A DNA stretch of 64,000 nt from Streptomyces pactum (GTDB lineage: Bacteria > Actinomycetota > Actinomycetes > Streptomycetales > Streptomycetaceae). A program made the translations under genes and the position numbers. The stretch lies in contig NZ_JACYXC010000001.1 in assembly GCF_016031615.1 (NCBI RefSeq), positions 7,130,001 to 7,194,000 on the forward strand. The letters are read 5' to 3'. The notes beneath the pieces were generated by a model. The model saw nothing but the letters and a program-made list of their open reading frames with translations. It was not told where the DNA came from and did no database searches. Below, one piece after another: positions 17,458 through 25,925 of this stretch (positions are counted from its first letter, which is position 1; every line of letters starts with the position of its first letter).

Positions 17458-18858
17458 TCACGTCACGGCCGCGCCCAGGGCGAGGAAGGCGCAGATGGCC
17501 ACGAACAGGATGCCCATCAGCGGGGCGACGAAGCGCAGGTACCGGTCGTAGCGGACCTTGGCCAGGGCCAGCCCGCCCATGACGACGGCCGAGGTGGGGG
17601 TGATCAGGTTGATCCAGCCGGAGGCCGACTGGTACGCGGTGACCACCGTGGCCCGGCCCACGCCGGCGAAGTCGGCCAGCGGGGCGAGGATCGGCATGGC
17701 CAGCGCCGCGTGCCCGGAGGAGGAGGGGATGAGGAACGCCAGCGGGAGGTTGACCAGGAACACCACCACGCCGAAGGCACCGGAGGAGGTGCCCGAAACC
17801 GCGTCCTGGAGGCTGTTGAGGATGGTGTCGGTGACCGCGGCGTTGTTCATCAGGACGGTCACGCCGCGGGCCAGCATGACGATCAGGGCTGCCCCGATGA
17901 AGTCGCCGGCGCCGGCCACGATGCCGTCCGTGGTGCCCCTCTCGCCCAGACCGCCGATCAGGCCGACGGCGACGGAGCCGAGGACGAACAGCGCCGCCAG
18001 TTCGGGGAAGTACCAGCCGAGCGTCGGCAGCCAGGTGATGTGCAGGTCCGACCACGGGATCACGGCGAAGATCATGAACAGGAAGGTCGACGCGAAGACC
18101 CCGAGGACGATCCGCTGCCGGACGGTCAGGTGGGCCTCGTCGGCCCCGGACGCCGCCAGAGCCTTGTCCTCCTCGTCGGGAGGGGCCAGGGAACGGCCCG
18201 GGTCGCGGACGACACGCGCGCCGTAGCGCAGGATGTACGCGGCGGCCAGCGCGGTGAGGCAGACCCACATCAGCAGCCGCAGGACGATCCCGTCACCGGT
18301 CCCGATGCCGGCGCTGTCGGAGGCCACGCCGGTCGCGAAGGGGTTCACGGTGGAGGCGAGCGTGCCCACCCCGGCCCCCACCATGATGACGGTCGCGCCG
18401 ACCATGCGGTCGTATCCGAGCTTGAGCATGAGCGGGATGACCAGCCCGTAGAAGCCGAGGGTCTCCTCCGCCATGCCGTAGGTGGTGCCGCCGAGCGAGA
18501 AGACGGCCAGCAGGACGGTCAGCAGGACCGCGCGGTGGTGCCGCAGCCGGTCCGCCAGCCGGGCGACGCCCGAGGTGAGGGCCCCGGTCCGCAGGGTGAC
18601 GGTGATGAAGGCGCCGACGGCCAGGACGAACAGGAACACCCCGGCCGCGCCGGCGAAGTCCCCGCTGCCGCCCGGGGCGGTCAGCCCCGAGTCGGTCCCG
18701 GTCACCCCGTACAGGCCGTTGACGGGCGCGAGGAAGAGGTCCTTGAGCCGGTCCCCGAAGCCGGGCGTCAGCTCGACCGAGTGATAGCTGCCGGGGACCG
18801 GGCTGCCGTCCTCGGTGTCGTACCGCCCCGGGGGGATGACGAAGGTCAGCGCCCACAC
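17458..18858 (-). CDS. YfcC-family membrane carrier (ArcD-like role), start region frameshifted
   Basis: A 12-13 segment membrane protein of the YfcC/C4-dicarboxylate-like family; GTTYGMAEETLGFYGLVIPL, VNPFATGVAS, PSSSGHAALAMPILAPLADF and SGWINLITPTSAVVMGGLAL are family hallmarks. As read it must start at GTG 18858, which cuts the first membrane segment in half. An ATG at 18979 begins MTTHTPLSAPVTDD in another frame; deleting one base of the G run at 18933-18938 joins it to RRRFSFPSAFTVLAVVTVAV and restores a normal N terminus. As the last gene after arcA-arcB-arcC it is the likely arginine/ornithine or related exchanger (context inference). Confidence 0.85.
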   Translation of the reverse strand: MWALTFVIPPGRYDTEDGSPVPGSYHSVELTPGFGDRLKDLFLAPVNGLYGVTGTDSGLTAPGGSGDFAGAAGVFLFVLAVGAFITVTLRTGALTSGVARLADRLRHHRAVLLTVLLAVFSLGGTTYGMAEETLGFYGLVIPLMLKLGYDRMVGATVIMVGAGVGTLASTVNPFATGVASDSAGIGTGDGIVLRLLMWVCLTALAAAYILRYGARVVRDPGRSLAPPDEEDKALAASGADEAHLTVRQRIVLGVFASTFLFMIFAVIPWSDLHITWLPTLGWYFPELAALFVLGSVAVGLIGGLGERGTTDGIVAGAGDFIGAALIVMLARGVTVLMNNAAVTDTILNSLQDAVSGTSSGAFGVVVFLVNLPLAFLIPSSSGHAALAMPILAPLADFAGVGRATVVTAYQSASGWINLITPTSAVVMGGLALAKVRYDRYLRFVAPLMGILFVAICAFLALGAAVT

Positions 18859-19931
18859 CGCGACGGTGACGACCGCCAGGACGGTGAAGGCCGAGGGGAA
18901 GCTGAAGCGCCTCCTGGGACGCCGGGGGCGGCGGGGGGTCGTCGGTGACCGGGGCGGACAGCGGGGTGTGCGTGGTCATGTCGGGTCCAGTGGCGAGTGG
19001 GGGGCCGGCTTCCGGGCAGCGGCCGCGGGGGGGTGACGATGGTCCCGGCGGTGCCGTCGAGGATCGCCTGGGCGTCCTGGAGGGCGCCGATGGCCGCCAT
19101 GTCGCCGGTGAGTTCCACGAACCGGCAGGCCGCCTCCACCTTCGGCCCCATCGAACCGGCCGGGAAGTCGTGGCCGCGCAGCTCCGCGGGGGTGGTGTGG
19201 GTGATGGGGGCCGCGTGGGGCGTGCCGTGGTCGCGTTCCACGTGGGGCACGTCCGTCAGCAGCAGCAGCGCGTCCGCCTCCAGCGCCTCGGCCAGCAGGG
19301 CGGCGGTGAGGTCCTTGTCCACGACGGCCTCGACGCCGGAGAGGTGCCCGGTGTCGTCACGGATCACCGGCACCCCGCCGCCCCCGGCGCACACGGCCAC
19401 CGCGCCGGAGGCCAGCAGCAGCCGGATCAGGCGGGTCTCCACCACGCGCTGCGGGCGGGGCGAGGGCACCACCCGCCGCCAGTGGTCCCCGTCCCGCTTG
19501 ACCGTCCAGCCGCGCTCGGCGGCCAGCTGTTCGGCCTCGGCCCGGCCGTAGACCGGGCCGACGAACTTCGTGGGGTCGGCGAAGGCCGGGTCGGTCGCCG
19601 AGACCAGGGTCTGGTTGAGCAGCGCGCAGATCTGGCGGCCGGGCAGGGCGTTCTGCAGCGACTGCAGCAGCCAGTAACCGATCATCCCCTGCGTCTCGGC
19701 GCCCAGTACGTCGAACGGGTAGGGCGAGGACAGGGAGCGGTCCGCGGCGCTCTCCAGCGCCAGCACCCCGACCTGCGGGCCGTTCCCGTGGGTGATCACG
19801 ACCTCGTGCCGGTGGGCGATCGGGGCCAGGGCGCGTACGGCGGCGCGGACGTTGGCCAGTTGCGTGGCGGCGTCCGGGCGCTCGCCGCGGCGCAGGAGCG
19901 CGTTCCCTCCCAGGGCGATGACGATCCGCAC
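18846..19931 (-). CDS. arcC: Carbamate kinase (C-terminus probably frameshifted)
   Basis: Starts at GTG 19931, five bases after the ornithine carbamoyltransferase stop. Carbamate kinase landmarks: IVIALGGNALLRRGE, VVITHGNGPQVG, QGMIGYWLLQSLQN, VVDKDLTAALLAEAL, LLLLTDVPHVE and AGSMGPKVEAACRFVE. The enzyme makes ATP from carbamoyl phosphate and ADP. The natural protein ends near GTAGTIVTP; as read, the frame continues some 60 Arg/Pro-rich residues into the next gene. Adding one base to the 7-G run at 19027-19033 gives a stop at 18976-18978 in an ATGA overlap with the carrier's ATG, so the annotated end is likely an indel artefact. Confidence 0.9.
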   Translation of the reverse strand: MRIVIALGGNALLRRGERPDAATQLANVRAAVRALAPIAHRHEVVITHGNGPQVGVLALESAADRSLSSPYPFDVLGAETQGMIGYWLLQSLQNALPGRQICALLNQTLVSATDPAFADPTKFVGPVYGRAEAEQLAAERGWTVKRDGDHWRRVVPSPRPQRVVETRLIRLLLASGAVAVCAGGGGVPVIRDDTGHLSGVEAVVDKDLTAALLAEALEADALLLLTDVPHVERDHGTPHAAPITHTTPAELRGHDFPAGSMGPKVEAACRFVELTGDMAAIGALQDAQAILDGTAGTIVTPPRPLPGSRPPTRHWTRHDHAHPAVRPGHRRPPAAPGVPGGASASPRPSPSWRSSPSRCGR

Positions 19932-19936
19932 GGTGA

Positions 19937-20938
19937 TCAGGCCCCCAGTGTGGCGACGAGGACGGCCTTGATGGTGTGCAGCCGGTTCTCCGCCTGGTCG
20001 AAGACGATGGAGTGCGCGGACTCGAACACCTCGTCGGTGACCTCCAACGCCGTCATCCCGGTGCGCGCCAGGATCCGGGCGCCGACCGTGGTGGCGCTGT
20101 CGTGGAAGGCGGGCAGGCAGTGCAGGAACTTCACCCGCGGATTGCCGGTGGCCTTCAGCACCTCCATCGTCACCTGGTAGGGCCTGAGCAGGGCGATCCG
20201 CTCCTCCCACATCTCCTCCGGCTCGCCCATGGACAGCCACACGTCGGTGTACACGAAGTCCACCCCGCTCACGCCCTCCGCCACGTCGTCGGTGAAGGTC
20301 AGGCGCGCCCCGGTGGCGGCGGCGATGCGCCGGGCCTCCGCGACCACGTCCGGCGCGTTCCGCAGGCCGGCGGGACCGACCATCCGCACGTCCATCCCGA
20401 GCATGGCCGCGGCCACCAGGAGGGAGTTGCCCACGTTGTTGCGGGCGTCGCCGAGATAGGCGAACGACACCTCGCGCAGCGGCTTGTCGGTGTGCTCCCA
20501 CATGGTCAGCACGTCGGCGAGGGACTGCGTGGGGTGCCACTGGTCGGTCAGCCCGTTCCACACCGGGACGCCCGCGTACTCGGCCAGCTCCTCCACCAGG
20601 CGCTGGTCGCTGCCCCGGTACTCGATGCCGTCGTAGAAGCGGCCGAGCACCCGGGCGCTGTCCTTGATCGACTCCTTGTGCCCCAGCTGCGAGCCGGCCG
20701 GGTCGAGGTAGGTGACGTGGGCGCCCTGCTGGTGGGCGGCGACCTCGAAGGCGCACCGGGTGCGGGTGGAGGTCTTCTCGAACACCACCGCGATGTTGCG
20801 GCCGCGCAGGTGCTGCCGCTCGGTACCGGCGGCCCGGTCGGCCTTCAGCCGGGCGGAGAGGTCGAGCAGGTGACGGAACTCCTCGCAGGTGAAGTCCAGT
20901 TCCTTCAGGAAGGACCGGTCACGCAGGTCGGTGGTCAT
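19937..20938 (-). CDS. arcB: Ornithine carbamoyltransferase (catabolic position)
   Basis: 333 residues from ATG 20938, which has AAGGAG upstream; an upstream start at 21022 lacks support. Family motifs: carbamoyl-phosphate site EKTSTRTRCAFEVAA, HKESIKDSARVLGRFYDGIEYRG (read in two parts), DQWHPTQSLAD, and the ornithine-site HCLPAFHD. The enzyme interconverts citrulline and ornithine plus carbamoyl phosphate. Between arcA and arcC it is expected to work in the catabolic direction; sequence alone does not separate it from anabolic ArgF. Confidence 0.94.
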   Translation of the reverse strand: MTTDLRDRSFLKELDFTCEEFRHLLDLSARLKADRAAGTERQHLRGRNIAVVFEKTSTRTRCAFEVAAHQQGAHVTYLDPAGSQLGHKESIKDSARVLGRFYDGIEYRGSDQRLVEELAEYAGVPVWNGLTDQWHPTQSLADVLTMWEHTDKPLREVSFAYLGDARNNVGNSLLVAAAMLGMDVRMVGPAGLRNAPDVVAEARRIAAATGARLTFTDDVAEGVSGVDFVYTDVWLSMGEPEEMWEERIALLRPYQVTMEVLKATGNPRVKFLHCLPAFHDSATTVGARILARTGMTALEVTDEVFESAHSIVFDQAENRLHTIKAVLVATLGA

Positions 20939-21055
20939 CTCGGTGACTCCTTCGCGGGGCCTCGGCCCCGCTGGGTACGGATACGGCAGGACAGGGGAGA
21001 ACGGGGAGGGGCAGGGGAACACAGGGCACGAGGGGCGGCGGGCGCTCTGCCGGCG

Positions 21056-22279
21056 TCAGACGGCCTCGCGTTCGACCGGGCAGCTCATGCAGCGCGGTCC
21101 GCCGCGCCCGCGGCCCAGCTCGCTCCCGCGGATGGTGACGACCTCGATGCCGTGGTGGCGCAGGAAGGTGTTGGTCGTGACGTTGCGCTCGTAGGCGACC
21201 ACCACGCCGGGCTCGACGGCCAGGACGTTGCAGCCGTCGTCCCACTGCTCGCGCTCGGCGGAGTGCACGTCCTGGGTGGCGGTGAGCACCCTGATGGAAT
21301 CCAGGCCGAGGGCGTCCGCGATCACCTCGTACATCTCCTCCGGCGGGTGCGCCCGGGTCACCAGGCCGGTGCCGTCGGGGCCGGGCTCGATGGTGGTGGA
21401 CGGCAGCGCGCCCAGCCCGGCGTAGGCGGTGAAGGTGTCCCCGCTGACCATGGTCATCACCGTGTCCAGGTGCATGAAGCTACGGCTCCGGGGGAGGCCG
21501 AGCGCCACCACGCGGCGGGCCGATCCCGCGGCGAACAGGCGCAGCGCGAGGGACTCCACCGCCTGGGGAGAGGTGCGCTCGCCCATGCCGACCAGGACGG
21601 CGCCGTTGCCGATGACCAGGACGTCGCCGCCCTCGATGGTGGCGGGGTAGGCGGCCTGCCCGTCGGCCCACCGGTGGAACTCGCCCTTCTCGAACAGCGG
21701 GTGGTGCCGGTAGATGGCCTCGAAGTGGACGGTCTCCCGGCGCCGTGCGCGTTTCGCCATCGGGTTGACGCTCACCCCGTCGTACACCCAGCAGGAGGTG
21801 TCCCGGGTGAACAGGTGGTTGGGCAGCGGAGCCAGCACGAAGTCGTCGGGCGCCATGGTGCCCAGCCGGACACCGGGCATGCCGCCGGCCCGGTGGGTCA
21901 GTTCGCGCCTGGTGATCCCGCCGATCAGACAGCGGGTCAGCTCCTCGGGGGAGAGGGAGTCGAAGTGGGCCCGCAGCCGGTCGGTGGCCAGCGGCCCGAA
22001 CTCACGCTCGTCGAAGACCCGGTCGTGGACGAGCGTCCTCGCCGCGGGGCGGGCGAGGGTCTCGGTGAGGAGGTCCGCGAGGAGGTGGACCCGGACACCG
22101 CGGTCGCGGAGCGTGTCGGCGAAGGCGTCGTGCTCCTCCCGGGCGCGCTTGACCCACAGCACGTCGTCGAAGAGCAGACCGTCCTTGTTGGACGGCGTGA
22201 GCCGCTTCAGCTCCAGGTCGGGACGGTGCAGGATCACCTGCTTGAGCCGGCCGGTCTCGGAGTCGACGTGGAAGGACAT
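21056..22279 (-). CDS. arcA: Arginine deiminase
   Basis: 407 residues from ATG 22279 with GGGAG upstream. Guanidino-group-modifying fold with all key motifs: APLPNHLFTRDTSCWV, the acidic EGGDVLVIG, HLDTVMTMV around the catalytic His, DDGCNVLAVEPGVVVAYERN, and the nucleophile Cys397 in GGPRCMSCPVERE. It converts arginine to citrulline and ammonia, the first step of the ADI pathway. It heads the minus-strand operon arcA-arcB-arcC-carrier; the 117-base gap before arcB holds only a ribosome site. Confidence 0.95.
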   Translation of the reverse strand: MSFHVDSETGRLKQVILHRPDLELKRLTPSNKDGLLFDDVLWVKRAREEHDAFADTLRDRGVRVHLLADLLTETLARPAARTLVHDRVFDEREFGPLATDRLRAHFDSLSPEELTRCLIGGITRRELTHRAGGMPGVRLGTMAPDDFVLAPLPNHLFTRDTSCWVYDGVSVNPMAKRARRRETVHFEAIYRHHPLFEKGEFHRWADGQAAYPATIEGGDVLVIGNGAVLVGMGERTSPQAVESLALRLFAAGSARRVVALGLPRSRSFMHLDTVMTMVSGDTFTAYAGLGALPSTTIEPGPDGTGLVTRAHPPEEMYEVIADALGLDSIRVLTATQDVHSAEREQWDDGCNVLAVEPGVVVAYERNVTTNTFLRHHGIEVVTIRGSELGRGRGGPRCMSCPVEREAV

Positions 22280-22635
22280 GGAGGCTCCCGGGGCAGAGGG
22301 CGGAAGGCTCCGCACCCCGCGCGGCGCCGGGCCGGCCGGCGGCGGGGGGTGCGGTGCGGTACACCCGGAACTCTGCCTGCGGCCCGGTGCCACGACGGGC
22401 GACGGAAGGTCCCGGCCGCACCGCCGACCGGGGTACCGCCGCGGTGCCCGGTCGGCCGGGACCCAGGGCCGAACGGCCCTGCGCGGCCCGCCCGGCCCCG
22501 GCGGCCGGCACCGCGGGGCGTGCGTGCCGTACGGCGCCCGTGAGGCCGGGCGGGTGGAGATGAGGGGCCGCGCCTCGCCGGTGCAGTGGTCGTCGATGTG
22601 ATGCGATGCGGATGCCGGATGGAGCGGGCCGGCGG
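22280..22635. other. Leader of the arginine deiminase operon, no gene seen
   Basis: Presumably contains the arcA promoter. A short run of GATGCGATGCGGATGCCGGATG near 22598-22619 (quoted in part) forms imperfect 8-9 base direct repeats that could be regulator sites; I cannot assign an ArgR-like box with confidence. Confidence 0.4.
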
Positions 22636-23240
22636 TCAGCCGCGCGGGTCGAGCGCCTTGTCGTAGGGCACGACCCAGAAGAACGCGCCGGTGTCGTCGT
22701 AGGCGTACAGCAGCCCTGTGCTGCCGGACACCAGCCGCTCCCCGTCGTGCCGGCGGACCCGCACGAGCGCCGTGGAGCCGTCCGGTGCGGTGACTTCGGC
22801 CCGACCGGACCGGGTGTCCACCCATCCGGCGCGGATGGTGCAGGTCAGCCCGACGAGGTCGTGCCGGGTCGGCGCGGGTCTTCGGGGAAGAGCTTCGCCA
22901 GCGGACGGACCAGCGCCCGCGTCAGCCACCACGCGCCCAGCAGGGAAGCGGGCGGCACGGCCAGGCCCAGCACGTCGAGAAGGGCCGCCGGCATTCCGGT
23001 ACGCGCGAGGGCGAGCGCCCCGGTGAGGGCGAGGACCCAGGACAGGACGACCAGCAGCGAGGCCGACACCGACACGGGGACCCCGCCGAGGCTCAGCGCG
23101 TCGGTGTCCACGTCCCCGTCGAAGCTGCCGGAGTCCGCGGCGCCGACCAGCACCAGCAGCCAGAAGACGAGCACCACGACCAGGGCCGAGGTGAACAGCG
23201 CCACGGGGAACCTGGACGTGGCGTACCAGAACTCCACCAT
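22636..23240 (-). pseudogene. NfeD/YqiJ-like OB-fold membrane protein, split by one frameshift
   Basis: From ATG 23240 the frame encodes MVEFWYATSRFPVALFTSAL, three to four membrane segments and ends at 22845. The missing OB-fold tail (LVGLTCTIRAGWVDTRSGRA then EVTAPDGSTALVRVRR) continues in a neighbouring minus frame to 22636. Adding one C near 22870 (GACCCGCGCC) fuses the two into about 201 residues with the topology of E. coli YqiJ, an NfeD-like protein of flotillin-type membrane systems. No flotillin gene is beside it. Could be a genuine pseudogene or a sequence error. Confidence 0.7.
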
Positions 23241-23486
23241 GGTCAGCCCCTCCTCGGCTGCGCACGGCCACGCCGCCGTGCCTTCCGGATCCCGGCACCG
23301 GTCCCGTCCGACGGCTCCGGTCCGGACATGCTGGCAGCAGGGCACGGCCGTTCGCATTGCCGTCCTCCGGCAATATTGACGCCTCCTTGATGCCGGTGGC
23401 CGCCCCTCGGCGGGCGTTCGCCCCATGCCACCATGGGCCTCCGCGCGTCAAGCACGCGGTCCCGGCGCGTGGGAAGGAGGAGCGCC

Positions 23487-23969
23487 ATGGCGGAGCAGGA
23501 CATACCCGAGCGGTATCTGGAGGGGTACACCCAGATCCTGGCCAGTGCCTGCGAAACCGGCAGGAGACTGACCCGGAACGAGCTGGAGGCGCTGCGCGGC
23601 CGGGGGGAACGGGCCGCGGAGGCCGGCATCGGACTGCGCGCCCTGGTACGGGCCCACCTCTCCGCCGCCCAGAGGATTCACCCCGCGACCCGCGGCACCG
23701 ACGCGGAGCATCTGCTCGCCGCCGTGGAGCAGGCCGTGGACGCCTTCGCCGAGGGCTACGAACGGGCGCAGCGCCTCGCGATCCGGCAGGAGGAGGCAGC
23801 GCGCCGCGAGTTCATCGACGACCTGCTCCACGGCCGCAGCGACCTGGGCCGGCTTGCCGAGCGGGCCGAGCGCTTCGAACTGCCAGGCGCTGTGAGCGTT
23901 GTGCCGGTCCGCGTGGTGAGATGTGGGCCGAATGACCACTCCGTCAGCAGGGAGCGTCTCGCCCGATGA
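23487..23969 (+). CDS. Truncated N-terminal part of a PucR-type regulator
   Basis: 160 residues from ATG 23487 with GGAGG upstream. YLEGYTQILASACETGRRLT, then GLRALVRAHLSAAQ and AEGYERAQRLAIRQEEAARR followed by EFIDDLLHGRSDLGRLAERA is the N-terminal helical region common to Streptomyces PucR/CdaR-like regulators. After about residue 133 the similarity stops abruptly and the GGDEF-like middle and C-terminal HTH_30 are absent; the last 27 residues look unrelated. Its stop overlaps the ATG of the histone-like gene (ATGA at 23966). I read it as a deletion or insertion junction near 23885; the protein cannot bind DNA as encoded. Confidence 0.7.
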   Translation: MAEQDIPERYLEGYTQILASACETGRRLTRNELEALRGRGERAAEAGIGLRALVRAHLSAAQRIHPATRGTDAEHLLAAVEQAVDAFAEGYERAQRLAIRQEEAARREFIDDLLHGRSDLGRLAERAERFELPGAVSVVPVRVVRCGPNDHSVSRERLAR

Positions 23970-24745
23970 CCGTACAGCCCCCACGCCTTGCGCCCAGCGG
24001 TCCCCAAGCCGTCCCGGCCATGGATGGCTCGCCGTTCAAGCCGTCCCTCGTCAGAGCGGTGTTCCGGGACGTGACCGCGATGCACATCTCCCGGTCGGCC
24101 GCGTGGGCCGCCGCGTCGGTGACGCGCACCGTGCTGGCGGAAATCATCGGCGGCGCGAGGAGAGCGGCGGCGGAGGAGGGCCGGAAGAAGCTGATACCCC
24201 GGGACCTGCTCTCGGCGATCGACCGGAACGTCGAGCTCGAAGTGGGGCACAAGTGGTACGACCACAGCCCGACGTTCCGTGGCCTGACCGGTGACCTGTA
24301 CGACGCCGAAGGGGTCATCGTGCCGTCCCGCAAGCGCGGCAGGTCGCGCAAACCGAGTGCTGTGGTGGGCGCCCACAGGTTCGAGGCCGGGGTGAAGAAG
24401 CTGCTGCGGAGCCAGGGGGTGACGGCCGTCCCGGTGATGGTCCGCGACCTGGACGGAATCGCGAGCGTGTTCCTGACGGACCTCGCCCGGGACGCGGCCG
24501 TGGTCGTCCGCGAGAGTGGGGTCGGGCGCTTCGGTACGGTCACCGCGGTGATGCCGGACGAACCGGCCCCGCCCCCGTCGCTCGACGGTTCCCTCCAGGC
24601 TCTGTCCACCCGCAGGGGGGACAGGCGGACCATCGGCGGGGACGACATCCTGGCCGCCGCGACGATGCAGTTGTTCGGCGGCGATCTCAGGCAGCGGGCC
24701 CTCACCGAGGCACGCGGGGTGGTACGGAACCCCTCGGCCGGCTGA
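23966..24745 (+). CDS. Histone-doublet-like protein: H2A-like fold followed by H2B-like fold
   Basis: 259 residues from ATG 23966 (ATG 24020 is the alternative). Residues 24-95 match the H2A histone fold: long helix SAAWAAASVTRTVLAEIIGG then ARRAAAEEG, and KKLIPRDLLSAIDRNVELE, to be compared with TRIIPRHLQLAIRNDEELN of H2A. A basic stretch RKRGRSRKPS (122-131) recalls the KKRKRSRKES patch before the H2B fold. Residues 137-255 read as H2B: RFEAGVKKLLRSQG, a long helix with DLDGIASVFLTDLARDAAVV, a 35-residue insert, RRTIGGDDILAAATMQLFGG and an alphaC-like DLRQRALTEARGVV. The order, IPR motif and alphaC helix are eukaryote-type features I would not expect in a bacterium. Function unknown; chromatin, anti-phage or signalling roles are all open. 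Confidence 0.72.
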   Translation: MTVQPPRLAPSGPQAVPAMDGSPFKPSLVRAVFRDVTAMHISRSAAWAAASVTRTVLAEIIGGARRAAAEEGRKKLIPRDLLSAIDRNVELEVGHKWYDHSPTFRGLTGDLYDAEGVIVPSRKRGRSRKPSAVVGAHRFEAGVKKLLRSQGVTAVPVMVRDLDGIASVFLTDLARDAAVVVRESGVGRFGTVTAVMPDEPAPPPSLDGSLQALSTRRGDRRTIGGDDILAAATMQLFGGDLRQRALTEARGVVRNPSAG

Positions 24746-24934
24746 GCCGCCGCGTGCCGACGCGCCGCGGCACCCTCGTCCGCTCCCGCGGACCGACCGG
24801 CCGGGAGGCGTGAGCCCCGTCGGGTGGACGGCGGCCCGGCGGAGGGGGCGCCGTGCTCACCCGGCATGTGCCGACGCTCCTCCCGCTCGACGGGCGCTCC
24901 GAAGGAGGTGCAGGGCGCGCGCTATCGTCAGCCC

Positions 24935-25186
24935 ATGCCACTGACTCCCGACGACGAAATCCGCAGCCGTGACGAACTGGTCTCCTTCGTCCGAGAGTTG
25001 CGCGAGGACTATCTCCGCAGGGGACACGAATGGGAGAACCAGAGCCTCGACCGCTTCCTTGAGGCCCTCGCGGCATGGATGCGCGACTCGCCGGGCTGGT
25101 ACCGGAACGTCGGCAAGGAGCTCCCGGAAGGCGGGGACTGGACCTTCCTGGCCCGAGCGCTTCAGGCCGCCACCGTCTACGAGTGA
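24935..25186 (+). CDS. Small DUF7660-like protein
   Basis: 83 residues from ATG 24935. The sequence DELVSFVRELREDYLRRG, ENQSLDRFLEALAAWMRD and the end TFLARALQAATVYE fits the small acidic DUF7660 family, which consists of stand-alone proteins of this length with no known activity. The stop is followed by about 350 bases without a gene. It lies between the histone-like gene and the radical SAM operon and may belong with either. Confidence 0.75.
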   Translation: MPLTPDDEIRSRDELVSFVRELREDYLRRGHEWENQSLDRFLEALAAWMRDSPGWYRNVGKELPEGGDWTFLARALQAATVYE

Positions 25187-25453
25187 AGCGTCCGCGTCGA
25201 ACGGCCGGGCTGCGTGGCGCCAGACGAACCGCCCGAGGGCTCGCCGTGGGTGGCAACGCGCCGCAAGCCGCTGGACCGCGATCCGGTGGTGGCCTCCCGG
25301 GCCCCGGGCACTCGAACCCGTGTCCTGTGAGGAGACCGGCCTCTCCCTCCGGGAGGCGCTGTCCCGGCCGGAGCTGGTGAGGTGGCCCGGTCCGGCCGGG
25401 CCTCCGAGGTGCGTCGCGACCCGCCGCATCGGTGACGCACCGTGTCGCTTCTG

Positions 25454-25482
25454 TTGCCTTATGTGCATGGTCGGGATAGCTT
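25454..25482 (+). promoter_or_regulatory. Candidate promoter of the radical SAM operon
   Basis: TTGCCT at 25454-25459 and TAGCTT at 25477-25482 with a 17-base spacer, in a locally AT-richer patch of the otherwise empty 25187-25535 gap. Predicted start about 50 bases before the GTG at 25536. Confidence 0.5.
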
Positions 25483-25535
25483 GCGATCACGGATGCCGTT
25501 CTGTGGCGACATGTCGATCGATGCGTGGAGTAGCC

Positions 25536-25925
25536 GTGGCCAAGATCATCACCTTGCGGGCGCCGGAGTCCCTGGGCCTGCACGACATGTCCCAGCAGGA
25601 CATCGACGCGTACGTCGAGGATGTGGCCTCCCGGGCACTGGAGAGCCTCCCGGAGGGCGTCAAGCCGGTCGGTGTCAGTGCGGTCGCGATCGAGGCGCTC
25701 CGTCCGGCCATCGACGCGGAGCGCGGGGGGCTGTGGGCCGAGTGGTCCCGTGCCTGCTGCGCGCAGCGAGCCGACATCGAGGACTTCGAACCTCCGGTGC
25801 TGGACGAGTTCAGCGCACCCGGGAGCGACGTGCACCGGGAGGCCGGCCGCACCCACGTGGAGTCACTGCTCCGTACCGCGGCCCTTGAGTATCCGGAGAT
25901 GCACGGTGAAGCCGGCGGGCAGTGA
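25536..25925 (+). CDS. Small acidic protein, candidate peptide substrate of the adjacent radical SAM enzyme
   Basis: 129 residues from GTG 25536, which has GGAG five bases upstream; an ATG at 25521 has none. It starts VAKIITLRAPESLGLHDMS, is rich in Asp/Glu/Ala, contains one CC pair (ACCAQRAD) and ends EYPEMHGEAGGQ. I recognise no domain. Its stop overlaps the start of the radical SAM gene by four bases (GTGA), the usual layout for a RiPP precursor or a recruitment partner. It is longer than most precursors, so a RiPP recognition or scaffold protein is equally possible. Function is inference from context. Confidence 0.6.
   Translation: MAKIITLRAPESLGLHDMSQQDIDAYVEDVASRALESLPEGVKPVGVSAVAIEALRPAIDAERGGLWAEWSRACCAQRADIEDFEPPVLDEFSAPGSDVHREAGRTHVESLLRTAALEYPEMHGEAGGQ

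Noticed and set aside
25303..25325. Minus-strand tRNA T-arm-like sequence (GGGTTCGAGTGCCC)
   Set aside because: The closing pair of the T-loop is G-G and no acceptor, D or anticodon arm can be drawn around it.
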